A DNA stretch of 64,000 nucleotides from Entoloma clypeatum (lineage: Eukaryota > Basidiomycota > Agaricomycetes > Agaricales > Entolomataceae). The stretch is taken from the NCBI GenBank assembly GCA_963565915.1, contig OY751490.1, positions 4,774,001-4,838,000 on the forward strand. Reading direction: 5' to 3'. How positions within the stretch are numbered: position 1 is the first letter of the stretch; each line of letters starts with the position of its first letter. The notes under the pieces are model-generated. The model saw only the letters and a program-made list of their open reading frames with translations. It did no database searches and was not told the DNA's origin. Of the stretch, positions 52,671 to 62,880 are shown in pieces. The position numbers and the translations under genes are program-made.

Positions 52671-55600
52671 TCAACCTACACTGTATTGTAATTTACGGTC
52701 CAGCGAAGACATACAGTGTATGGTAAATTACGGAAGCAGCGAATTCGCTACAACACCAGCAAATTTACCATGGCGAACGGCGAAATAATGATGTCACTGG
52801 TGAAGAAAAAATGTTGCTGGCGACAACATACAACAGATCAGCAAATAATTCACCAGCAAAAGACACCACGGCGAAAAACCAGCGACACAGCGACAGGCCA
52901 TCGGCGAATTGATGACCCATCGGCAAAAGCGAGCCTTGAGTGTCGGCAACACTCCATATACAAAGAACAATGCTAACGACAGATCGGCGAATAATTCACC
53001 CGCGAAAAACACCATGGCGAAAAACCGGTGAATGTTGGATGATGTGCAACACACACCCATCAAACATGTCAAATACATGTAAACAAATGTCGAAAGATAT
53101 TGCACATCTCCTCATATATCTACACAGGAACAAGTAATGTTTGCTACTATATCAGATGAGTAGGGAAGCATGTTGTATCATCAAGTATGTATTTATTTTA
53201 AGAAAATTAGCCACAGATTTAAAGTTATAGAGGTCCTATGGTCTGAATCAAATAATAGAAAACAATGCTAATGACAGATCAGCGAATAATTCACTGGCGA
53301 AAGACACCACAGCAGAAAACTGGCTGTGGCGACAATGTTCTTTTGCTGGTCAATGAGTCACCATCTCAACAGTTATCTAGGGCATGTGTGCAGTGCCAGC
53401 AAAGCTGTAGACACAGTTGAAAGTGAAGCTTACCAGTATATTTGTTCTAATACACTGTAGAAAGTCTCTCCCCACCACAGAACCATCTGGAGGTTCATTT
53501 CCAATTATGTGAGGATATGAATAAAGATATGCAGATACCATGTAGAGATGAACATGGTGAAAAAAGCTGAAATGTATGTTCTCATCTTTGGCACAGATCA
53601 TCATTTTATGTCTGCAGTGCAATCCGGGCACCTGTGTATGGCTATTCTCTAGTGTGAGTAGGTCTCAACACATCAATAGTAAATGGTGTGATGTATAGAT
53701 AGTTGTTTAAAAGTATCAGACAACTTGCACATCACAAATGTCTATGTATTCATCATTGGGCATTATTATTGTATGGTCAATAAATCTATAGATGGTTGTA
53801 TAGGGTGTATCAGATGTTCATCTACTTGATACAAAAAGTTCCAAGAGAATCCATGCCATGTGGAAGACTGGAGATAAGACTTTGTCCAAAATATGTCTCA
53901 GAATCCCACATGCATAACAATGACAGTGTTGGGAACGAAATCATGTTTTCTACATTTCCCACTTGATGGGCCACAAATATGCTTGTTAACTAATGGATAG
54001 ATGCCTATGAACTCATGAAAAGTACATATACAGTTGGATACTCAAGCTATGTATGATAGAGAATCTGTATTCTGAAATGAGAGATCAAAACACAGGCAAG
54101 ATTGTGATGCAACAGTGCATCATGGGTTACTCCAAACACCAAAACCAATGTTTTCCTCCTTTCCCCTTTCCACAACCACTTTAGTCTACATGTACTGTTT
54201 GTATACCATTGAAACATTGTATGTAAACCTCCTCAGACCATTCAACTAAAGTTCAAGGACTTGATAAGGTGAATATGAGCAAAATAAGTCGAAAATTTGA
54301 CCAAAATATTTTATCTCACTTTTGGATTCTCCGCATTCAGGGGATCTCAGAACACCTTCATTTTTCAAATTTGGTTCATTCCTTAGGGAGATATGACACT
54401 TTTCCTCAAATCTGCACATTTGATTATTTCTATCATATCTGGACTTCTAAAAATTATACAAAGTATGTCACAAAGATACATACTTGATGATACAACATGC
54501 TCCCCTACCTAACTGATATAGTAGAAAAGTTTACTTGTTCCTGTGTAGAGATAATGAGGAGGATGTGCGATATTTTTGGAGATTTGTTTACATGTATTTG
54601 ACATGTGTGATGGGTGTGTGTCGCGCATCATGCAACATTGAACCCACACATCCACCCATTACTGACTGTGCAATGAGGAGCACACATGCCGAAAAGCTCA
54701 GAATATATACATGGATTTTTATTCAATCAGTCATGAGCAGCACAAACTGGTCATAAGCATCAAACATGGTAAAAAACCATTACATCAGCATGGATTAAAG
54801 GCTTGCTTTCACCGATGGCCTGTCGCTGGTTTGTCGCTGGTGTTTTTTGCCGTGGTGTCTTTCGCCGGTCAATGATATGCTGATCTGTTGTTAGTATTGT
54901 TATTTTAATTTGCAGTGTTTCTGGCCCTCAAGACTTGGTTTCGCCGGTGGCACATTCATTCGCCGATGGCCTGTCGCCGTCTCGCCGGTCTGTCGCCGGT
55001 CTTTCACCAGTTTTTCACTGTGGTGTCTTTCGCTGGTGAATTATTCGCTGATCTGTCGTTAGCATTGTTCTTTGTATATGGAGTGTTGCCGACACTCAAG
55101 GCTCGCTTCTGCCAATGGGTCATCAATTCGCCGATGGCCTGTCGCTGTCTCGCCGGTTTGTTGCTGGTCTTTCGCTGGTTTTTCACTGTAGCATCTTTTG
55201 CCAGTCAATGATATGCCAATCTGTCTTTAGCATCGTTCTTGTAATTTGCAGTGTCACCGGCCCTCAAGACTTGGTTTCGCTGGTGGCCCATTCATTCGCC
55301 GATGGCCTGTTGCCGATTTGTGGCCGGTCTTTTGCCGGTTTTTTGCTGTGGTGTCTCTCGCCCGTGAATTATTCGGCAATCTGTCGTTAGCATTGTTCTT
55401 TTCATTTGCAGTGTTGCCGGCACTCAAGGCTCGCTTTTGCCAATGGGTCATCAATTCGCCAATGGCCTGTCGCCGGTCTTTGGCTGGTTTTTTTGCCATG
55501 GTGTCTTTCGCTGGTCAATGATATGCCGATCTGTTGTTAGCATCATTTTTTTAATTTGCAGTGTCGCCGGCACTCAAGACTTGGTTTCGCCGGTGGCCCA

Positions 55601-55864
55601 TCCATTCACCGATAGCCTGTCGCCATGTCGCTGGTTCGTTGCCTGTCCTTCCCCAGTTTTTCACTGTGGTGTCTTTTGCTGGTGAATTATTTGCCGATCT
55701 GTTGTATGTTGTCACCGGTGACATTTTTTCTTCGCCGGTGACATTATTATTTCGCTGTTTGCCGTGGTAAATTCGCTGGTGCTGTAGCGAATTCACTGCT
55801 TCTGTAATTTACCATACACTGTATGTCTTCGCTGGACTGTAAATTACAATACAATGTAGGTTGA
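52671..55864. mobile_element. Large element with long inverted arms of satellite-like repeats, 3.2 kb
   Basis: The outer ends tcaacctacaCtgtattg (52671) and, inverted, tcaacctacaTtgtattg (55864) begin inverted arms 52671-53192 and 54477-55864. The arms share the order: end box, catacagtgtatggtaaatta box, repeats of about 150-170 bases (cgccgatggcctgtcgc... / ...cactcaaggctcgc), then tcatcaagtatgtat at the inner edge. The right arm carries about six repeats, the left about one or two. The 1.28 kb centre (53193-54476) is A/T-rich and has no gene. No transposase and no convincing target duplication were seen. The right end abuts a second Gypsy relic. Confidence 0.7.
54811..55690. repeat. Alternating two-type tandem repeat (about 150-170 bases each) in the right arm
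   Basis: The box 'ccgatggcctgtcgc' recurs at about 54811, 54961, 55129, 55298, 55458 and 55608. Between these, units alternate between type A (ctcaagacttggtttcgc) at about 54934, 55263 and 55572, and type B (ctcaaggctcgcttctgcc) at about 55095 and 55425. This is a dimeric higher-order repeat of about 310-330 bases. Confidence 0.75.
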
Positions 55865-55951
55865 GTATGTGGCACCCTGTCATGTTTTATTCCAAAAGCC
55901 TTAGCCCAGTGGAACGCAACTATGACATTCATGACAAGGAGATGCTGGCTG
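55865..55951 (+). pseudogene. Second Gypsy relic: RNase H, part before the Tc1 insertion
   Basis: Reads W-H-P-V-M-F-Y-S-K-S-L-S-P-V-E-R-N-Y-D-I and D-K-E-M-L-A-V and continues in frame after the Tc1/mariner element as I-R-A-L-E-E-W. The 5' side is lost at the satellite-armed element. Confidence 0.82.
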
Positions 55952-55953
55952 TA

Positions 55954-57572
55954 CAGTGCCTCACAAAACTGATCCAATGTTTGTTGCTTTTTGAATACCT
56001 TCAAGATAACTCTGCAAAGAATACCAATTGAATTAAACCTTTGGTATATAATTGAAAGCCCTACTTCAGGGCTTTCAGAATATAAAGAAATCATATGATT
56101 TAGGTCAGAATCCATGGAGATATGATTAAATTAAATCAGCAACTCATTGAATCAGTTTTGTGAGTACCTATGGCAATTATCAGAATCAAATGCTTCACTG
56201 GTTGTATGGTAACCAGTTGTCATGACTTACTGATGAAACTTGAATAGAACCCTGATCGGTTGTCAAGGAAAGTTGTATAAGAAGAATCCAACCTCAACAG
56301 CCTCCATAATTAATCATGCGCCCTATCTCCTCTTCCCACAAGGAAAACATTCTTTCTCTGGCCTACAATGGTCACTCCACTCGTGATATTGCCTCTAACC
56401 TGGGTGTCAGCCAACCAACTGTCTCCAGAGTGCTTCAGAATCTTCTTCCTCATCGCAATCTCTCTTCTGGTGGTCGTCCATCCAAGCTTTCTCCCACCAA
56501 CACACGAAACATACTTTCACAAATCACCTCAGGGAGAGCCTCCAATGCTGTGCAGGCTACCAAACACATCAACACTGTCATCTCCAATCCTGTCTCCCCA
56601 GAAACTGTGAGAAGGGTTCTCAGAAAACATGAATTCAAGGCTGTAACAAAGAAGAAAAGACCTTTCTTAAAGGCCATACATCGGAAGAGGCAGTTGGCAT
56701 TTGCTATGAAGCACAGGGAATGGACAGTGGAGGACTGGAAGAGGGTCATTTGGTCAGATGAGTCCAAAATCAACAGGTTTGGGTCAGATGGCAAGGAATG
56801 GGTCTGGAAAAAGAAGGGTGAGGGGCTTATTGAAAGAGAGGTTCAGGGCACAGTCAAGTTTGGGGGAGGAAATATTATGGTTTGGGGTTGTATGGGTTGG
56901 GAAGGTGTGGGGAGACTTGCAGAGGTTGAGGGGAGGATGGATGCTGATCAGTATGTGTCCATTTTGGAGGACAATTTGCTGCCCAGCATGGAGGAAAGTG
57001 GAATCTCTGAAGAGGAGATCATTTTTCAGCAGGACAATGACCCCAAGCACACCTCCAAGAAGGCCAAAAAATGGATGGACAGCAAGAATATTGCTCTGCT
57101 GGATTGGCCTGCACAGTCCCCAGACCTCAATCCTATTGAACACCTCTGGGTTCATATTAAAAGGAAGTTGAATGAGTATCCAACACCACCCAAGGGAGTC
57201 TGGGAGATTTGGGACAGAGCAGCAGAGGTGTGGAATAATATAGAGCCAGAAGTGTGTCAAAACCTGATAGAAAGTATGCCAAGAAGGGTAGAGGCAGTAA
57301 TCAAAGCTAAGGGGGGTAATACCAAGTACTAAAATATAAAATACTGTATTTATTGTACATACTCACAAAACTGATTCAATGAGTCCCTGGAGTAATTTGG
57401 TCATATATTGATCATTTTTTATGGGAATTACATAGTTATTGCAGATTCTGAGAGTCCTGAAGCAGGGCTTTTAACCAGGTACCAATACCTTCTTTTGATT
57501 GGCATTATTTGCAAAGTTATTTTGAAGGTATTCACAAAGTAGCAAACATTGAATCAGTTTTGTGAGGCACTG
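55954..57572 (+). mobile_element. Tc1/mariner element, complete, 1,619 bp, TA target
   Basis: The ends CAGTGCCTCACAAAACTGAT (55954) and its inverted partner (57572) are flanked by TA (55952-55953 and 57573-57574). The inverted repeats continue for about 75 bases (for example gaataccttcaa on both sides). Each terminal region of about 200 bases is itself a palindrome with two facing copies of CACAAAACTGATTCAATG-like boxes (55962-55979 and 56145-56162; 57364-57381 and 57547-57564) around a hairpin (agccct...agggct). The transposase ORF is open from start to stop. Confidence 0.9.
56316..57332 (+). CDS. Tc1/mariner transposase, 338 residues, DD34E, apparently intact
   Basis: Cuts and pastes the element at TA sites. 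The N-terminal helix-turn-helix is at residues about 8-45 (S-T-R-D-I-A-S-N-L-G-V-S-Q-P-T-V-S-R-V), followed by the basic G-G-R-P-S-K-L and a second DNA-binding helix bundle (about 56-110). Catalytic residues are D148 (W-S-D-E-S-K-I), D240 (F-Q-Q-D-N-D-P-K-H) and E275 (L-N-P-I-E-H-L-W), with 34 residues between the last two (DD34E, Tc1 group). K-F-G-G-G-N-I-M-V-W-G lies between. The end is G-G-N-T-K-Y. There is no intron and no stop. Length is normal for the family. The start M-R-P-I-S-S-S was chosen because it precedes the first helix directly. With intact ends this copy may still be active, in contrast to its relic at 48236. Confidence 0.92.
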   Translation: MRPISSSHKENILSLAYNGHSTRDIASNLGVSQPTVSRVLQNLLPHRNLSSGGRPSKLSPTNTRNILSQITSGRASNAVQATKHINTVISNPVSPETVRRVLRKHEFKAVTKKKRPFLKAIHRKRQLAFAMKHREWTVEDWKRVIWSDESKINRFGSDGKEWVWKKKGEGLIEREVQGTVKFGGGNIMVWGCMGWEGVGRLAEVEGRMDADQYVSILEDNLLPSMEESGISEEEIIFQQDNDPKHTSKKAKKWMDSKNIALLDWPAQSPDLNPIEHLWVHIKRKLNEYPTPPKGVWEIWDRAAEVWNNIEPEVCQNLIESMPRRVEAVIKAKGGNTKY

Positions 57573-57574
57573 TA

Positions 57575-57935
57575 ATCCGCGCGCTGGAGGAATGGCAACA
57601 CTTTCTTGAAGGAGCGGAGAAGACGGTGGAAATTTGGACTGATCACAAAAACCTCGAATACTTCATGACCGCCCAGAAGCTCAATCGGCGACAAGCATGG
57701 TGGTCTCTATACCTAGCGCGTTTTGATTTCAAGATGCACCATCGCCTGGGCAAGTCGATGTTCAACATGTTTGGAAGCTTCACAGTCTTCCGGAGGCCAT
57801 TGTCTCCATTCGCAGACCACAGTTCATTGTCAAGTTCACACGGCAATTGTACAGGCTGTTAGGTATCAAGGTTGCTGCCTCAACAGCCTACCATCCGCAG
57901 TCAGATGGACAGATGGAACATGTGAACCAGAAAAC
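57575..57935 (+). pseudogene. Second Gypsy relic: rest of RNase H joined to integrase core by a deletion
   Basis: After the Tc1 element the frame continues [24 protein letters not shown] and [13 protein letters not shown] (to about 57763). It then jumps to the integrase core: [19 protein letters not shown] and S-T-A-Y-H-P-Q-S-D-G-Q-M-E-H-V-N-Q (about 57778-57930, another frame). The zinc-binding domain and first core strand are missing, so an internal deletion of roughly 1 kb or more occurred. Confidence 0.75.
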
Positions 57936-57939
57936 ATCA

Positions 57940-58991
57940 GCAGTCGACTCATGAACTTACGATGTGCAGGAGTTCCCCTTACCCTTGTTTCAGTTCAAGC
58001 CATTATGATTGCCTTGATCAAGAAGGACCATAGCATGTTGTTCAGACAAAAGATGTCAGATGGGAGCTACTTTTGTTGCTCAGAATCATTTGTCCAAAAA
58101 TTCTTGCATACAAAACTCTCCTGGAGTATGTGGCATGCAACATGAGCAGCGCAAAAACTCCCTGTCAACTATGAAGAAATCCTGCACGAGGCATACATAC
58201 AGGAGGCATTCATCATCCGTGACCATGGAATGCCAGCGGAATTGCACGTCAACACTGATCAAACCCAGTTGGTATATCAGCAAGGAACGAAGACGACATG
58301 GAATAAAAGTGGGGAAAAACAGGTTGAAACTAAAGGACAGGACAAAAAGTGGGCTTTCACCCTTGTTCCATCGATTTCTGCCAGTGGGGAACTGCTACCC
58401 TTCCAGGCCATCTTCCATGGCCAGACAACAACATCGTGCCCATCCCCAAATGCACCTGGAATGGAAGAAGTGCAGAAGCTTGGATACAAATTTGAACCAT
58501 CAAAGTCAGGGACTTACTGGTTGACAATGGACACAATGAAGAAACTTGTTAACGAAATCATCGTGCCATATCTCGACAAGGAAAAAAGAGAGCTTGGTCT
58601 TCCAAAGACCCAAGTCTCGCTCTGGAAAATTGACTGTTGGTCAGTTCATAAGTCCGAGGAGTTTCGACAATGGATGAAGAAGACGCACAAAAATATCATA
58701 ATTCTCTTTGTTCCAGGAGGGTGTACGGGCATATGGCAACCCCTAGACGTTGGGATCCAATATGTGATGAAGCTAAGCCTTCAATGTTCAGCACATTGTG
58801 ACCCAGTGGTGGACGAGGTTTCGACTCACCTCGATGGACCAAATTTGAGCGAGTCCTTTATGCTCGATGTCCGCATTGGCACACTTCACAATTGTACTGT
58901 TGGATGGATGGTACGGGCATATCAAGAGTTGAATGACAAAGGCCTAGTGAAAAAGGTGATTAGAATTCCATGGATTTGCTGTAGATGTTAA
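57940..58991 (+). pseudogene. Pogo/CENP-B-like DDE transposase relic, C-terminal half
   Basis: The frame reads G-V-P-L-T-L-V-S-V-Q-A-I-M, a TGA at 58143-58145, then Q-K-L-P-V-N-Y-E-E-I and L-H-V-N-T-D-Q-T-Q-L-V-Y. The DDE_1 core follows: T-D-Q (first Asp), W-A-F-T-L-V-P-S-I-S-A-S-G-E-L-L-P-F-Q, L-W-K-I-D-C-W-S-V-H (second Asp) and V-P-G-G-C-T-G-I-W-Q-P-L-D-V-G-I-Q (third Asp), ending near W-I-C-C-R-C. The DNA-binding N-terminus is missing. The TGA replaces the Arg expected in the A-T-R-A-A-Q-K-L-P-like segment. Confidence 0.75.
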
Positions 58992-60084
58992 GTAGGTGAA
59001 ATGTCGGAGCTTTATCGGAGTCTGTCAGAGGTTGGACGTACGACTGAGACTGGAGCGGAACTCCGGAAATGCAGAGGAACGATGAAGGGGAGGGACGTGG
59101 CTTCAACGTATGTGTTGCGCCGCCGTTTGTTGGATAAGATGTCCCAATTTCAGGAGGTCGGAGGAGAGGTCAGAGGTCTGGAGGTTCTTGGAGAGATCTC
59201 GGTGAGGGACATGCTGATGTGGAAGTGGTCAGACAATGTCGGAGTTGTGACTCGGACACAGTACTGAGCTTGTCGAAGGGTAACGATGGAGGAGGAACAG
59301 AAGATGATGATGTCGTCGGTGTATTGTGCCACGGCGAGGATCTCTGGCATGAACTGAGAGTAAAGGAGTGAACTTGGTTGATATTTGAACTGAAGAACTA
59401 CAGGTATGGTACAAGCTTAAATATCTAAATGTGATTACTTTATGGAGATGGTCGGAGTAGGTCCAGAGTTGTGGCGTAAGTTGCCAGCAACTGTATCAAA
59501 CATCGGAGATGTTGGTCAACAGACCATGCGGAAAAGGCGATGCATAAGTAAATGGAAATATGAATATGAAATGCATAAAGGCATGGAGTTATGAATATGA
59601 AATGCAAGATGGCAACATGCGGAGGTGCGGAGGTAATGGATGTCCGGAATATCGGAATTGATCAGAGATCATTGGAGCGGAATTAATCAGAGATGATCGG
59701 AGGTTGTTGGAGCCAGAATGGTATATAACAGTAGACAATGATGGTTATGTTGTGCGACAAGGCCTGGCTGAAGGTATTGACACAGCAAACGGTGATGAAG
59801 AGGCCGCACCCCAGTTGCTAGGACAAGGCCATCAGACAAAATGAAAGGCAAAGTTGTATGGTGGAGAAAACATGTGGGATATGTAGTGATTTTAGCCAAA
59901 GTCGGAATAATTTTGATTTCCCTGACTTTTTCTCACATTTGAAAGATGAGATCCCCAGAACGCAAAGAAAACTCAAAACTGGCCATTTTTGAGTTATTTG
60001 TGACTTTTTGAAGTGTTCACAACTGATCGTGACCTGTGACATTTTCATGACAGTGTTCAGTTCACAGTCAGGTGTGACGTGTGA
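58992..60084. other. Unassigned stretch with repeated 'cggag' words
   Basis: From 59000 to about 59720 the words tcggag, gcggag and ccggaa recur at irregular spacing without a clear repeat unit. An 88-codon open frame at 59001-59267 has no domain. From about 59880 the sequence resembles the interior of the MITE at 50198 and ends in its TIR-like box at 60085-60110. Confidence 0.4.
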
Positions 60085-60110
60085 CTGAACACTTGGTCGA
60101 AATAGTACAG
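60085..60110. mobile_element. One end of a MITE related to 50198-50441
   Basis: 'gaacacttggtcgaaatagtacag' followed by TA matches the inverted end of the MITE. The sequence before it (about 59880-60084) has matching gtgacgtgtgac/gtgttcagttcac boxes. The opposite end is not recognisable. Confidence 0.5.
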
Positions 60111-60207
60111 TATATCAGACCTACTGACTAGGTTGCCAAACAAGAGGTGGCTCCCGATTACGAGCCAAGCCATCCCTAGCTGCCACAGGAACAGCTCGGC
60201 TTGGCTC

Positions 60208-60520
60208 TGTTGAAACTTTTCCATCATGTAGATTAGATTAGATTAGATTACATCACGTGACCATTTACACATCTTTGATTACATACTTATTTGGTTGGTA
60301 CAAACAGTAGTACGGTATATAAGACCAGGAAACTGTCAATACCAACAAGTTGTCTCTTGACTCTTAACCAGCTCCATCGCTCTTACCAGCCTCAACCGCT
60401 CTCACCAGCCTCACCCTCTCCAATCCAAGTAAGTGGCTAGAATGGTTAAGTAGAGTACTTCCACACTGTAGCTGTGTTGCTCAGTATGCCTGTGGCTAGC
60501 GCCCAGGTGGAACTTCAACA
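60208..60520 (+). repeat. 5' LTR of Copia element 2
   Basis: 313 bases, starting TGTTGAA and ending TTCAACA, a 7-base inverted pair. TATATAA lies at about 60317-60323. A GATTA pentamer array is at 60231-60250. The primer site follows with no gap. Confidence 0.78.
60231..60250. repeat. (GATTA)4 microsatellite inside the LTR
   Basis: Four perfect tandem copies of GATTA in the U3 part of the Copia 2 LTR. Confidence 0.9.
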
Positions 60521-60532
60521 GGTTATGGGCCC
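60521..60532 (+). other. Primer-binding site of Copia element 2 (half initiator-tRNA type)
   Basis: GGTTATGGGCCC directly after the LTR, the same 12 bases as in Copia-type element 1, complementary to the anticodon arm of initiator Met-tRNA. Confidence 0.75.
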
Positions 60533-60887
60533 CAGATAGCAGAGGGACTTGGGAACGCTGGCAACAGCGAGTACCTGCCCACTCTACCCTGGTTGGCAAA
60601 GAACCGATCGAAAGATCTAGGTTCTGAGTCTTACTTCTTCACACATGAACCTGGGAACATCATTACGACAAGTACCTGTCATGAAGCGTCCCTAAGGGGA
60701 TTGACTTAGTACACATCATGTGGAAACGTTGATCGCACCTCACACACTTCTGACAAAAAAAGGGTTTTTCCCACAACCGCTATTCCTAAAGGGAATATGT
60801 TATGAGGAATCATTTATTTGTTTTCTCTAAATCAAATTCACAAAGAACATCACTGATTGGGAGAACTCCTTTTAGATTCATCAAAAA

Positions 60888-61983
60888 ATGTCTACCTCTC
60901 GCTCCGCCCTTGACTCCATCGCCATCTTCAACGGCATCGACTACCAGGAGCTGGGCTGAAAAAATGAAGTCGTACCTTCTCCATCAAGGAGTCTGGCGCC
61001 TCATATCCGGCGACATTGAGCGCCCCGACATCGCAGACTTTACGGTCACGGTCTCCACCCCTGCCTCCGCCACCTCAACGTCTGCAACTCAACCTCCAGT
61101 GGTCACCACTACCGTCGACCAACCTGCCTTCCACAAGGAAAGAAAGACCTGGATCAGGGACGACGACATGGCACTAGGCTCCATCCGCCTCAAAGTCTCC
61201 GAGGCTATCAGGAGACACATCAAGGACGCCAAGTCCTCAAAAGACGCCGTTGAAAGACTCATATTCAAAGGTCTCCCCCGCCACCATCTTCGGCGATTTC
61301 AAAGCCGCAGCCTCTTTCAAACTGTCTGGTTGGGACCCTGTGCCGGAAATCGAGCGCCTTGGGTCACTCTTTGCTCGCCTCAGCGACTCGAAATTCGTTG
61401 TGCCTGATCTGATGCAGGCTATGATCCTGGCAAGTGCCATTCCTGATGCTTGGTCGTCCCTCTCCACCGCCCTCTTCCAGGTCTACGACGCCGATGACTT
61501 CACATGGCAGGCCATCACCGACAGCATCGTGTCGGAATACAGGCGCAAATACTGTATGTGATTGGGTCTACTCAGGCGTCCAACGAGCAGGCCCAGAAAA
61601 TCTCCAGGACTAAGCGAAAGGGGCAAGACCCCAAATGGGAGAAGCAGACAGTGCCGAGTACCTCGCATAACAACACTGACGAGCAGACTAACTCGACCGA
61701 CCCAAGTACCGCTTCTGAAAAGAAGAAGGGAAAGGGACGCTGGCGCAACCAGAAGAAGCGTGCCAACAACGCAGAAAACGACTCCGACCAAGCTGAGGAA
61801 ATGGTCGAGTTTATTGCACCAGCCATTGAGCAAGCACCTCGTCATCCTGCTCCTTGTCCCCTTCCTCCTTGTCAACGTGCCCCTTGCCCTCTCCCTCCTC
61901 GTCATGCACCTGCCTTCACCACTATAACGGGCCGTGGGAAAACTACAAGTACCACGCAGCCTGAGTCGGAGAAAATGCAGTAA
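60888..61983 (+). pseudogene. Copia gag of element 2, several frame changes
   Basis: It starts M-S-T-S-R-S-A-L-D-S-I-A-I-F-N-G-I-D-Y-Q, shifts frame near 60950 to S-W-A-E-K-M-K-S-Y-L-L-H-Q-G-V-W-R-L-I-S-G, again near 61262 to Y-S-K-V-S-P-A-T-I-F-G-D-F-K and I-L-A-S-A-I-P-D-A-W, and near 61540 to Q-K-I-S-R-T-K-R-K-G with a Lys-rich tail. The order is that of UBN2-type Copia gag. No CCHC knuckle is seen. At least three frameshifts make it non-functional. Confidence 0.72.
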
Positions 61984-61995
61984 CTCCTGCAACGC

Positions 61996-62880
61996 ATGAA
62001 CCCGCCTCCTTCTCAGTACACCGGGCTTCCTTCCAGAAAGCCATCAGCGTGGAAAAAGAATGAGAAGGTGCGAAAGCTCACCCGAGAAATCGGCGCACAA
62101 CCCTCTGGGTCGAACCTTCATATCTTGGATACCATCATCCCAGACATCGACGAAAGGCCGGCTAAACAGCGTCGCGTAGCCCCATCAATAGAACAATCGC
62201 TGGAGATGATGGACATAGACCAAGAACGGATGGGGCCAGATGAATTTGTAGACGAGATTGAACTTGACGGTTCATCAGAACATTCTCTCAAACCTTACCA
62301 ATTGCGGAATGCTAATAATACCTCTCAACAGACGTATGATATATTAGCCAGTACCAGTACAGAGTGCGTAGATCACATTAGCAGTGATCTACATAAAAAA
62401 TACATTAAACATTTTGCCTCTTGTACACATTGTAAGGAAAAAGAACGCGCACAATGGATATTAGATTCCGGTGCTTCTCTACACTTTACGCATGAGTTCA
62501 AAGACTTCGCATACTATAGACCTCTCATGGTCAAGTGATTCATTCAAACTGCTGCTAAAGGAAAGAAACTGGAAATACTCGGAGTTGGGGCCGTTCCAGT
62601 ACGGCACACCCTAAATGGGGAAGTTAAAACTCATCTTCTCAGACTGGTATTCTACATTCCAGACATGGACACACACCTATTGTCCTTAGGCGTCTTTCTT
62701 AACCATGGTTATAAAGTAGACGGGACTCGTGGAGAAATCAACATCTCCAAAGGGCTGAACAAAATCCAGTTTTCGCCCCACATCCTTGGACAAACCATTT
62801 ACTGGTTAGACACTGAAATACGCTACAATCAGATCCATGTGATCTCGAGCGAAATTACTGTCGAAACATGGCACAAGCGT
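61996..62880 (+). pseudogene. Copia protease and pre-integrase region of element 2
   Basis: A Pro/Glu-rich spacer is followed by W-I-L-D-S-G-A-S-L-H-F-T-H, the aspartic protease active site, then a TGA at 62536-62538, F-I-Q-T-A-A-K-G-K-K, Y-I-P-D-M-D-T-H-L-L-S-L-G, and the pre-integrase end E-T-W-H-K-R. The frame is the same on both sides of the stop. Confidence 0.78.

Larger units (their letters stand above)
60208..62880 (+). mobile_element. Copia element 2, 5' part only, broken
   Basis: The order is LTR, primer site, gag, protease and the start of the integrase region, all on the plus strand. The coding part ends at T-W-H-K-R (62865-62880), where the G-A-G-pre-integrase motif should continue, and different sequence begins with TG. 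Integrase core, reverse transcriptase, RNase H and the 3' LTR are absent from the window. Frame changes in gag and a TGA in the protease-integrase part make it a dead fragment. Confidence 0.78.

Noticed and set aside
59150..59414. Q-Y-T-D-D-I-I-I-F on the minus strand, similar to a reverse transcriptase Y-x-D-D box
   Set aside because: None of the other reverse transcriptase motifs is found before or after it in any frame. A chance match is more likely.
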